From Ignavibacteria bacterium (GTDB taxonomy: Bacteria; Bacteroidota; Ignavibacteria; SZUA-365), in the NCBI GenBank assembly GCA_016720835.1, contig JADKJW010000001.1, positions 372,001 through 436,000 of the forward strand: a stretch of 64,000 nt of DNA, given 5' to 3'. A model generated the notes under the pieces. The model did not search any database. It saw only the letters and a list, made by a program, of their open reading frames with translations, and was not told where the DNA came from. This document shows, in pieces, positions 23,919-31,739 of this stretch. The position numbers were made by a program, and so were the translations under genes. Every line of letters starts with the position of its first letter. Positions within the stretch are counted from its first letter, which is position 1.

Positions 23919-26336
23919 ATGCCCCTTCTCTCCCACGTCTCCATCGCCGCGATCCTGCTCTGCACCGCTCTCCTCGCCGGCACGGGCAACGCGCAGCACC
24001 GCGTCGGCGGCACGGTGAAGGACAAGGCGACGGGCCGTGGACTGGAGTTCGTGAACGTGTCGGTGCTGCAGGGACCGGACAGCGCGGTGGTGACGGGCGC
24101 GGTGACGGGCAGGGGCGGCGCGTTCGACATCGCGGGACTGTCCGCGGGCGCGTACGTGTGCCGGTTCAGCCTGCTGGGCTATCGCACGGCGCACTCCGCG
24201 AGCTTCCGCGTCGATGCGCAGCATCCCGCCGTGGCGCTGGGCGTCGTCGCGCTCGAGGAGGCGCCGGTGACACTGGACGAAGTGGTGGTCACGACGGAGA
24301 AATTGTTGTATAACACCGCCATCGACCGGAAAGTATACAACGTGGGGCAGGACATCGCGGCGAAGACGGGCTCGGCGAGCGACGTGCTGCAGAACGTCCC
24401 GTCGGTGGAGGTGGACGTGGAGGGCAACGTGAGCCTGCGCGGCTCGTCCAACGTGCTCATCCTCATCAACGGCAAGAACTCGCCGCTCATGGGGCAGAAC
24501 CGCGCCGAGGTGCTGCAGCAGTTGCCCGCCAGCGCGCTGGAGCGCATCGAAGTCATCACCAATCCATCGGCGAAGTACAAGCCGGACGGCAGCTCCGGCA
24601 TCATCAACCTCGTGCTCAAGAAGAACACCGACCTCGGCTTCAACGGCTCGCTCGGCGCCAACGCCGGGAATCAGGACCGGTACAACGCCACGCTGCGCAT
24701 GAACTACAAGCCCGACGGCATCAACCTCTTCGGCAGCTACGCGGTGCGGCAGGACTCCCGCAACCGCATCAGCAGCGACGTCCGGGAAGAGCCCGCCACG
24801 GGGACCGTACCCGGCTCGTACCGGTGGGACTCCGAATCGAGCGCGCGTCCCCTCGCGCATATCGCCATGCTCGGCGCGGAGGCGGAACTGGGCGCGGGCA
24901 CCAGCGCGGGCGTGACCGGCGATCTGTTCCGCAATGCGTTCGTGCGAAGCGACCGCAGTATCAAAACCTATCGCAACATGAGCGGCTTGCTCACGGCGCA
25001 GAGCAGACGCGACCTCCGCGACAGCGAGTGGAGCAACGAGGCCGGCTTCACCGCCTTCGCGGAGCACGCCTTCGACGGCGAGGAGCACACCCTGCGCGCG
25101 GAGTTCTCGGCGTCGCGCGAGAGCGAGGAGGAGGACAATCGCGCGAGCACGTCCTACGACACCCCGTTTGGGCCGCCCGCCTACGACAATGCGCTGCTGT
25201 ACCAGGTGGACGCGCAGCAGCGCGCATCCCTCGACTACGGCGTTCCCCTTTCCGAAACATCGAAGCTCGAGGCGGGATACTCGGGCGATTTCACATCCAA
25301 CGAATCAGAGTACACCGTCGAGGACTTCGATCCGGATCAGCAGACCTTCGTCCGCGACGCGACGAAGTCGTACGTCTTCCATTTCCGCGACGCGCAGCAC
25401 GCCGTGTACGCCACATTCGAGCAGTCGCTGGGCCTGTTCGGTTTCATGGCGGGATTGCGCGCCGAGCAGACACTGGCGGAATCGAAGCTCGTCTCGCGCG
25501 ACAGCAGCATCGAGAACTCGTATTTCAGCCTGTATCCGACCGTGCATCTCGCGTACACGCTCGGCGAGGAAACGGAGCTGCAGCTCAACTACAGCCGGCG
25601 CACCAACCGTCCCGACGGCGGCGATCTGAATCCCTTCCCCGAGTATCGCGATCCGAAGAACGTGTCCGCCGGCAACGCGAAATTGTTGCCGGAATACATC
25701 AACTCGGTGGAAGTGGGCGCGAAGGCGCAGTGGGGCATGTTCTCCATCGTCCCGTCGCTGTATTACCGGCACACGTACAACCGCTTCACCTGGGTGACGA
25801 CGGTGCTGCCGGATTCCACCTTTTTCTCGACGATGCAGAATCTCGAGAAGGATCAGTCCGCCGGCCTCGAAGTCATCTTCTCCGCGAGCGCGAACGACGT
25901 GTTCAAGGCGCATGCGAGCGGGAATCTGTTCTATAATCAGATCGACGCGTCGAATCTCGGGTACGGTGCGGACAAGTCCATCGTGAGCTGGCGCGGCGCA
26001 GCAACCTGCAGCGTGCGTCCGTTCGAGGGAACCATGCTGCAGCTCAACGCGAATTTCCATTCCGCGCGTTTGACGCCGCAGGGCGAGACCTCGCCGAGTT
26101 ACACCGTGAACCTCGGCGCGCGGCAGGAACTGTTCGACGGCAGACTCACCCTGGTGCTGACCGCGGGCGACATCTTCAAGAGCATGAAGCGGGAGACGCG
26201 TATCGACACGCCGGAGTTGCAGCAGACCGTCATCAACCGGCGCGACTCGCGGGTGCTGTTTTTCGGCATGACGTGGACGTTCGGTTCGCAGCCGAAGAAG
26301 AAGGACGACACGCTGAAGTACGACGAGGCGCTGTAA
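23919..26336 (+). CDS. TonB-dependent receptor / outer membrane beta-barrel family protein
   Basis: An 805-residue protein with a signal peptide (MPLLSHVSIAAILLCTALLA). A carboxypeptidase-regulatory-like domain follows (VGGTVKDKATGRGLEFVNVS, GAFDIAGLSAGAYVCRFSLLGY). The plug domain has LDEVVVTTEKLLYNTAIDRK, SASDVLQNVPSVEVD and GSSNVLILINGKNSPL, ending SGIINLVLKKN. A large beta-barrel makes up the rest. The domain order fits the outer-membrane-beta-barrel (OMP_b-brl_3) receptor family of Bacteroidota, which imports or exports unknown substrates and may depend on TonB. No TonB, ExbB or SusD gene is nearby. A 7-bp-stem hairpin follows the stop. Confidence 0.9.
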   Translation: MPLLSHVSIAAILLCTALLAGTGNAQHRVGGTVKDKATGRGLEFVNVSVLQGPDSAVVTGAVTGRGGAFDIAGLSAGAYVCRFSLLGYRTAHSASFRVDAQHPAVALGVVALEEAPVTLDEVVVTTEKLLYNTAIDRKVYNVGQDIAAKTGSASDVLQNVPSVEVDVEGNVSLRGSSNVLILINGKNSPLMGQNRAEVLQQLPASALERIEVITNPSAKYKPDGSSGIINLVLKKNTDLGFNGSLGANAGNQDRYNATLRMNYKPDGINLFGSYAVRQDSRNRISSDVREEPATGTVPGSYRWDSESSARPLAHIAMLGAEAELGAGTSAGVTGDLFRNAFVRSDRSIKTYRNMSGLLTAQSRRDLRDSEWSNEAGFTAFAEHAFDGEEHTLRAEFSASRESEEEDNRASTSYDTPFGPPAYDNALLYQVDAQQRASLDYGVPLSETSKLEAGYSGDFTSNESEYTVEDFDPDQQTFVRDATKSYVFHFRDAQHAVYATFEQSLGLFGFMAGLRAEQTLAESKLVSRDSSIENSYFSLYPTVHLAYTLGEETELQLNYSRRTNRPDGGDLNPFPEYRDPKNVSAGNAKLLPEYINSVEVGAKAQWGMFSIVPSLYYRHTYNRFTWVTTVLPDSTFFSTMQNLEKDQSAGLEVIFSASANDVFKAHASGNLFYNQIDASNLGYGADKSIVSWRGAATCSVRPFEGTMLQLNANFHSARLTPQGETSPSYTVNLGARQELFDGRLTLVLTAGDIFKSMKRETRIDTPELQQTVINRRDSRVLFFGMTWTFGSQPKKKDDTLKYDEAL

Positions 26337-26343
26337 TCGGTGC

Positions 26344-26360
26344 GGTGGTCCGTGACCACC
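26344..26360 (+). terminator. Hairpin after the TonB-type receptor gene
   Basis: A perfect 7-base stem GGTGGTC/GACCACC with a three-base loop, starting eight bases after the stop codon. There is no T run, so it may only protect the 3' end. Confidence 0.3.
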
Positions 26361-26392
26361 GGCACCTGTCATGCCGAGCGAAGACGAGGCAT

Positions 26393-26411
26393 GGCACCCC
26401 GTTCCGGGGTG
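26393..26411. repeat. Palindromic 19-bp repeat, copy 1
   Basis: GGCACCCCGTTCCGGGGTG, a hairpin with arms CACCCC/GGGGTG, repeated identically at 26469-26487. Confidence 0.8.
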
Positions 26412-26468
26412 CTGATATCGCTCGGCGTACGCGCTGTCCGGTGGTCTTCGACGCACCGGCTACTTTCT

Positions 26469-26487
26469 GGCACCCCGTTCCGGGGTG
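26469..26487. repeat. Palindromic 19-bp repeat, copy 2
   Basis: Identical to 26393-26411; both lie in the gap between the receptor and the LamG protein gene. Confidence 0.8.
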
Positions 26488-26536
26488 AAGAACTTTGGAC
26501 CGGAAAGCGACTTTATCCCTAGTCTTCAATCTGAAA

Positions 26537-26613
26537 GCTTCTGACTTCTGACTTCTGACTTCTGACTCCTGACTTCTGACTCCTGAATTCTGGATTCCTG
26601 AATTCTGGATTCC
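26537..26613. repeat. 7-bp-period tandem array (CTGACTT-like)
   Basis: Starts with repeated CTGACTT/CTGACTC units and drifts into CTGAATT and CTGGATT units. One unit has eight bases. It lies in the 395-base gap between the TonB-type receptor and the LamG protein gene; apart from this and the two 19-bp palindromes nothing else is recognised in that gap. Confidence 0.85.
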
Positions 26614-26731
26614 TTTTTCCCGCCATCGCATGATCATGCGACTGCGCTGAAAATCCGCATATCCGTGCGATTGATACGGAGCGCGGGCATCCGATACATT
26701 GCGGCCATGTTTCCCACTCCATGGCCCGCAC

Positions 26732-29700
26732 ATGACACCTCCACGCCTTTGCATCGTGCTCGTCCTTGCGGCGGCCGCATTGCACCCGACCGCTGACGCC
26801 GTCGCGCAGTACGCGCTCGTGAATCAGTACGCCGTGTTCGACGGCTCGTCCTATCTCAGCGTTGCGTACACTCCGGCTTTCAACAGCGGCCTCTCGCAGG
26901 GCGCCGAGTTTGCCATCGACGCGTGGGTGTACCCGACGTCGTTCAGCGGGTATCCGACGGTGGTCGGGAACGACTACAGCAGCGGATTCTGGCTGGGGTT
27001 CAATCTCTCGGGTTATCTCCGTTTCTACCCCAGCGGGGCTGGATACTACGAAAGCAGCACCGCGGTGCCACTCAACCAGTGGACGCACATCGCCGTGTCG
27101 TACACGGTGGGAAAGGCCACGGTACGCTTCTTCATCAACGGCGCGCTCGACGCGACCATCACCGGCGTCGGCGTGACCATCGGCATGGCGAACGGCGACC
27201 TGCGCATCGGCGCGGACAGGAACGGCAATACGCCGGCCTACTTCTTCAACGGGCGCATGGACGAGGTCCGCATCTGGAGCAGCATCGTCGACTTCGCGGC
27301 CGCGCCCGGCGAGCTGTACAGAACGCCGCACGAATTCGCCGGCGGACTTCACGGCAAGGCGCTGCTCGCCGCGTGGCGCCTCAACGGCGACGGCGTCGAT
27401 TCGGCCTACGCGCAGAACGCCTCTCCCGTCGGCACCATGGCATACGGGAATGCGAGTCCGCCTCCGCATTACACGCGGATGTGCGCGGTGTTCGAAAACG
27501 ACGGGAACACGGGGCACGATTTCTTCTCGGTGCCGAGTTCGGCTTCGCTTTCGATGACCGCGAATTACACGCTCGAGTGCTGGGCGTTCCTCGCGGGCAA
27601 CGGCGCGTCCACCAGCTACCAGACCTTCCTCTCGAAGGGCATGTCGTGGAGTTCGTCGCTTCAGTACTGGCTCGGAGTGAACAAACAGAACGGCAGGCTG
27701 CGCTTTGCGCCGACCGGGGTCTTCGGCACGGCGATCGAGAGCGCCGATCCGCTGCCCGTCAATCAATGGGTGCATGTCGCCGCCACGTTCAGCGCGTCCG
27801 GGAGCAACGGCACGGCGCGCCTGTACGTCAACGGACAGCCGAAGGGTTCCGCCTCCATCCCGAACAGCGGCACCGCCAACGCCTTCCCGCTCTTCATCGC
27901 GACCGCGGACCAGCAGGCCCTTCCCGCGACCGCGTACGCGCTGGCCGGGCGGCTCGACGAGGCTCGCATCTGGAGCGTTGCGCGCAGCGACGCGGAGATC
28001 GCGAACACGTGGCGCATGGAACTGAGCGGTCCGGTGAGCGGACTCTCCGCATCGTACCACTTCGACGGCGATGTCCTCGATCATTCCGCGGGCGGGAATC
28101 ACGGAACCAATGCCAACAGTTCCTCGCTGGGTCTGTACTTCCGCGACGCATCGGATCTGCCCTCGCTCCCATCGCTGACCCTGACGGCCCCGAACGGCGG
28201 AGAGAACTGGCCCATCGGCTCGTCGCGCGCCGTGACATGGAACAGCGACGGGCTCGGAAGCGTGCGGCTCGAACTCTCGCGCGACGGCGGGGCCTCCTAC
28301 ACCGAAACCATCGCACCGTCCCTTTCCGCGCCGGCGGGATCGCATTCCTGGACCGTGACGGGTCCCGAAGGCGCCCTCTGCAGCTTCCGCGTGTCGAGCG
28401 CGACAGTGCCGTCGCTGTCGGATCAAAGCAACGCGGACTTCGCCATCACGCAGCCACCTCCCGTGCTTGCCGTCGCGCCGAACGCCCTCGCGTTCACTGC
28501 TGTGCAGAACGGCGCACTTCCATCCACGAAGACGCTGCACATCGCCAACACGGGCGGGGGGGCGCTGTCGTGGACGGCATCGGCATCGTCTCTCTGGCTC
28601 AGCCTCACCCCGGGTTTCGGCGCTTTGAATTCTGATTCGACGATCGTCGGAATCGCCACGACCATGCTGCCCGCGGGCACCTTGCATGACACGATCGTCT
28701 TTTCGGGAAATGCGAACAATGTCCCTCTGCGCATTCCTGTCAGCCTGGACATTCTGGCAACGCCGCATATCGACACCGATCCCGCATCCGTGCAGTTCAA
28801 CGCGCAGCCGGGCGTCAATCCCCCGTCCAAAACCGTGCATGTGCTGAACAGCGGCACGGGCACGCTCGCATGGACGGCGGCAAGCACGGTGCCGTGGCTG
28901 TCGGTCGCGCCGAACGCGGGCGGGCAGGGCGATTCGATCACGCTGTCCGTGTCCGTGGCCGCGCTTGCGCCGGGAACGCACACCGGAGGAGTGACCATTG
29001 CAGGCAATGCGGACAACTCCCCGAAAGTGCTGCTCGTGCAGCTCGTGATATCCACGCAGGCGTACTACCCCGTGGCGGGGATGGCACGGTCCGGAAGCAC
29101 GCCCCTTGCCGGCGTGCGCATCGACGTCGCGGGCGATTCCGTCCTTTCGCTGCTCACCGGAGCGGACGGCAGCTTCTCGATCGGAGGTCTTCGGGCCGGG
29201 GCGTACAGCGTGTCGGCGTCGAGTCCGTTCTACGCGTTCACGCCCGCATCCTATGCGCTGTCGCCGCTGAACGCGCCGCGGCTCGACCTCGTCTTCGACG
29301 CGGGTCCGAAGCAGGGCGCGGCCGTGGTGCAGTACAGGAAAGGATGGAACCTGCTGTCGCTGCCCGTCGATCCGGACACGCGCGACATCACGGCGCTGTT
29401 CCCCGACGCATCGACGCCCGCGCTTGCGTACCGCTACTCGCAGGACAGCGGATACATCGCCGAGACGCAACTGCATTTCGGAACGGGCTACTGGATCAAG
29501 TTCTCGAAGACAGACAGTGTGAGCATCGTCGGCTCGATGCGGGGTGATTTCCGCGTTCCGCTCACCGGCGGCATGGGCGGATGGAATCTGATCGGGGGGG
29601 CATCGGGAGCCGTGCCGATTGCCGCGATCGTGCAGAGTCCGCCCGGCTCGCTCGTCACCATCTATCAGTTCAACCCGGGCGAGGGGTACCGCCTGCCCGC

Positions 29701-29887
29701 GGGCGACATTCTTCGTCACGGCCTCGGCTACTTCGTGAAAGTGCGGAACGACGCGCTGTTCACGCTCATCTCATCCTTCACCGGGTCGCGCGAGCAGCTC
29801 GAAGATCTGCGCGCGCCGTCCTCATTGCCCGACGTGCTGGGGGGACCTCCCGCGGGGCCGGAGAGGGAAGTAGGGCATGGGAATTAG
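26732..29887 (+). CDS. LamG / BACON-like multidomain surface protein
   Basis: A 1051-residue protein. A signal peptide (MTPPRLCIVLVLAAAALH) precedes two LamG-type concanavalin-like domains (about residues 25-210 and 240-450), each ending in a MDEVRIWS or LDEARIWS signature. An Ser/Thr-type Ig domain follows (LTLTAPNGGENWPIGS), then two BACON-like repeats (LAVAPNALAFTAVQNG; DTDPASVQFNAQPGV, each with WLSL or WLSV). A carboxypeptidase-regulatory-like domain (VAGMARSGSTPLAGVRID) and a C-terminal region with two WNLLS/WNLIG motifs complete it. The domains point to carbohydrate or matrix binding. There is no T9SS sorting domain: the last 30 residues are low-complexity and run into a tandem repeat, so the true C-terminus may have been lost. 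Confidence 0.85.
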   Translation: MTPPRLCIVLVLAAAALHPTADAVAQYALVNQYAVFDGSSYLSVAYTPAFNSGLSQGAEFAIDAWVYPTSFSGYPTVVGNDYSSGFWLGFNLSGYLRFYPSGAGYYESSTAVPLNQWTHIAVSYTVGKATVRFFINGALDATITGVGVTIGMANGDLRIGADRNGNTPAYFFNGRMDEVRIWSSIVDFAAAPGELYRTPHEFAGGLHGKALLAAWRLNGDGVDSAYAQNASPVGTMAYGNASPPPHYTRMCAVFENDGNTGHDFFSVPSSASLSMTANYTLECWAFLAGNGASTSYQTFLSKGMSWSSSLQYWLGVNKQNGRLRFAPTGVFGTAIESADPLPVNQWVHVAATFSASGSNGTARLYVNGQPKGSASIPNSGTANAFPLFIATADQQALPATAYALAGRLDEARIWSVARSDAEIANTWRMELSGPVSGLSASYHFDGDVLDHSAGGNHGTNANSSSLGLYFRDASDLPSLPSLTLTAPNGGENWPIGSSRAVTWNSDGLGSVRLELSRDGGASYTETIAPSLSAPAGSHSWTVTGPEGALCSFRVSSATVPSLSDQSNADFAITQPPPVLAVAPNALAFTAVQNGALPSTKTLHIANTGGGALSWTASASSLWLSLTPGFGALNSDSTIVGIATTMLPAGTLHDTIVFSGNANNVPLRIPVSLDILATPHIDTDPASVQFNAQPGVNPPSKTVHVLNSGTGTLAWTAASTVPWLSVAPNAGGQGDSITLSVSVAALAPGTHTGGVTIAGNADNSPKVLLVQLVISTQAYYPVAGMARSGSTPLAGVRIDVAGDSVLSLLTGADGSFSIGGLRAGAYSVSASSPFYAFTPASYALSPLNAPRLDLVFDAGPKQGAAVVQYRKGWNLLSLPVDPDTRDITALFPDASTPALAYRYSQDSGYIAETQLHFGTGYWIKFSKTDSVSIVGSMRGDFRVPLTGGMGGWNLIGGASGAVPIAAIVQSPPGSLVTIYQFNPGEGYRLPAGDILRHGLGYFVKVRNDALFTLISSFTGSREQLEDLRAPSSLPDVLGGPPAGPEREVGHGN

Positions 29888-29926
29888 GGAGAATGGAGTA
29901 GGGAGTGGGGAGTAGGGAGAAACAAT
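29862..29926. repeat. 7-bp-period tandem array (AGGGAGT-like)
   Basis: Degenerate heptamers such as AGGGAGA, ATGGAGT, AGGGAGT, GGGGAGT. The array spans the stop codon of the LamG protein gene. Confidence 0.75.
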
Positions 29927-29985
29927 CACCTGCTGTGAGCGATACACCAATGCCCTGCTCAATTCCCTGATGCCGGAGGATACGC

Positions 29986-30213
29986 TCAGACCAGAACCTT
30001 CGCGAAGGCGAGCACGTGCCCGTCCGGATCGAGGCTGTAGGCGACGGCGTGGCCCCAGTCGCGCGATTGCAGGGGGCTGAGTTCCCGGGCCCCCGCCGCA
30101 AGGGCTCGTGCGTGCAGGGTTTTGGGATCGTCTGTCAGAAGGTATACTTCTGCCCGCGGTACGCCGTGCGCCCCCATGCGGCAACATCCGTGCGCCGTGA
30201 ATTCCCGATTCAA
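29986..30213 (-). pseudogene. VOC-family (glyoxalase/bleomycin-resistance-like) remnant
   Basis: The minus strand encodes the C-terminal half of a VOC domain: VPRAEVYLLTDDPKTLHARA, AGARELSPLQSRDWGHAVAY and SLDPDGHVLAFAKVLV. Complete VOC proteins are about 120-130 residues. Here only about 55 match; the preceding residues do not, and no ATG, GTG or ribosome site is placed sensibly. The N-terminal beta-alpha-beta unit is absent, so this is a truncated gene. Confidence 0.6.
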
Positions 30214-30305
30214 TGCATTGACGGATATATTGTTGATGCCGGATTTCGATATGGAATCGGGAACAGTTTCGGGGATCGAGGTGTATAACGAGTGGAAGGA
30301 TACCC

Positions 30306-30776
30306 ATGAAAGCCCTCATACAACGCGTCAGCCAGGCCAGTGTCACCGTCGATGGCTCCATTACCGGAGCCGTCGGTCCGGGCCTGCTCGTACTGCTCGG
30401 TGTGCGGGAGGGCGACGCGGACGAGGACGCGCGCTACCTCGCCTCGCGCGTTGCGGCGCTGCGCGTCTTCAACGATGCGGAAGGCAGAATGAATCTTTCC
30501 GTGGTCGATACGGGCGGATCGGTGCTCGTGGTCTCGCAGTTCACCCTGCATGCGGACACGCGCAAGGGCAACAGGCCCAGTTACATTCTCGCCGCGGAGC
30601 CCGCGCTGGCAGAGCGGCTCTACGAGCTGTTCATCAGCGAACTCCGCGCGCTGCTGGGCGGGGATCGCGTGGCGAGCGGTGTGTTCCGGGCGATGATGCA
30701 GGTGGCGCTGGTCAACGACGGCCCCGTCACCGTCACGGTGCAGTCCAAATCCGAATACAAGGACGAACGCGCGTGA
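30306..30776 (+). CDS. dtd: D-aminoacyl-tRNA deacylase
   Basis: A 156-residue protein, the usual length for DTD. It hydrolyses the ester bond of D-amino acids mis-charged on tRNA, and also of glycyl-tRNA(Ala). Diagnostic motifs are the N-terminus MKALIQRVSQASVTVDG, SQFTL (residues 77-81), the NRPSY segment and NDGPVTV (137-143), the cross-subunit Gly-Pro region (the cis GlyPro of active DTD). A GTG start for the next gene overlaps its TGA, so the two are translationally coupled. It is the first gene of the + strand block running through gltX. Confidence 0.97.
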   Translation: MKALIQRVSQASVTVDGSITGAVGPGLLVLLGVREGDADEDARYLASRVAALRVFNDAEGRMNLSVVDTGGSVLVVSQFTLHADTRKGNRPSYILAAEPALAERLYELFISELRALLGGDRVASGVFRAMMQVALVNDGPVTVTVQSKSEYKDERA

Positions 30777-31717
30777 CGCCCTCCCGCGCGCAGGGCAGGC
30801 GCAGGGCGCTGCTCATCTTTCTCGACGGGCTCGGCATCGGCCGCGCGAAGCGGGATGTCAACCCGCTGTTCGACGCGCGGTTGCCCTTCCTGCGCGATGC
30901 GCTCGGCGGCGCGCTGCCGTCGCTCTCGCGGCGGCGCATCGACACTCCATACGCGCAGTGCCTGCCCGCCAACGCCACGCTCGGCGTCGCCGGGTTGCCG
31001 CAGAGCGGCACGGGGCAATCGACGCTGTACACGGGCATCAACACCGCGCGCATCATCCGCCAGCATTTCGGGCCGTACCTCTATTCGACGCTCAAGCCCG
31101 TGGTGACCGAGCACAGCCTCTTCGCGCAGGCGCTGCGCGCGGGCATCAGGCGGCGCGACATCGCGCTGGCCAACGCGTTTCCGCAGCGCTTCTTCGACTA
31201 CCTCGCGGGGCCGCAGAAGCGCATGGTGGCGGGCATGTACGCGGCCATGCAGTCGCGCATCCTTTTCCGCGATGTCCGTCACCTGCAGGCCGGGACCGCC
31301 GTGTCAGCCGACATCACCGCCGCACGCTGGAAAGACATCGGCCATCCGGAAGCCCCGGTCGTCGCACCGTACGAGGCGGGACGCACACTCGCCGCCGTGA
31401 CCGCACGGCACCGTCTCACCCTGTTCGAATACTTCGCCACCGACAAGGCCGGGCACGAGCGAAGCATGCCGATGGCGCGCCGCGTGCTGGAGGACATCGA
31501 CGCCTTTCTCCGCGGCGTCATCGAACACAGCGACCCCGCCTCGACCCTCGTGCTCGTGACCAGCGATCACGGCAACCTGGAGGACCTGTCCACCAAATCC
31601 CACACGCGCAATCCCGTGCCGGTGTTCCTTTTCGGTGCGGGCCGGCGCGAAGTCCATTACCGCATCCATTCGCTCGCGGACATCACCCCCGCCATTCTGT
31701 CCTACCTCGCGGGATAA
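30773..31717 (+). CDS. Alkaline-phosphatase-superfamily metalloenzyme (phosphoglycerate-mutase-like)
   Basis: A 314-residue protein. The N-terminal metal motif ALLIFLDGLGIG, the nucleophile segment ANATLGVAGLPQSGTGQST and the distal motif LVTSDHGNLEDL with SHTRNPVPVFLFG place it in the alkaline phosphatase/iPGM metalloenzyme superfamily. The central EYFATDKAGHERSM supplies further metal ligands. At 314 residues it is much shorter than cofactor-independent phosphoglycerate mutase (about 510), because the phosphotransferase insert is missing, so another substrate is likely. The start is the GTG at 30773, which overlaps the dtd stop (GTGA). Confidence 0.8.
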   Translation: MTPSRAQGRRRALLIFLDGLGIGRAKRDVNPLFDARLPFLRDALGGALPSLSRRRIDTPYAQCLPANATLGVAGLPQSGTGQSTLYTGINTARIIRQHFGPYLYSTLKPVVTEHSLFAQALRAGIRRRDIALANAFPQRFFDYLAGPQKRMVAGMYAAMQSRILFRDVRHLQAGTAVSADITAARWKDIGHPEAPVVAPYEAGRTLAAVTARHRLTLFEYFATDKAGHERSMPMARRVLEDIDAFLRGVIEHSDPASTLVLVTSDHGNLEDLSTKSHTRNPVPVFLFGAGRREVHYRIHSLADITPAILSYLAG

Positions 31718-31739
31718 GTCGCGCTCTCGGGGAGGGAGC

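Noticed and set aside
26519..29719. A minus-strand frame opposite the LamG protein
   Set aside because: Same low-complexity composition; the + frame has two clear LamG signatures.
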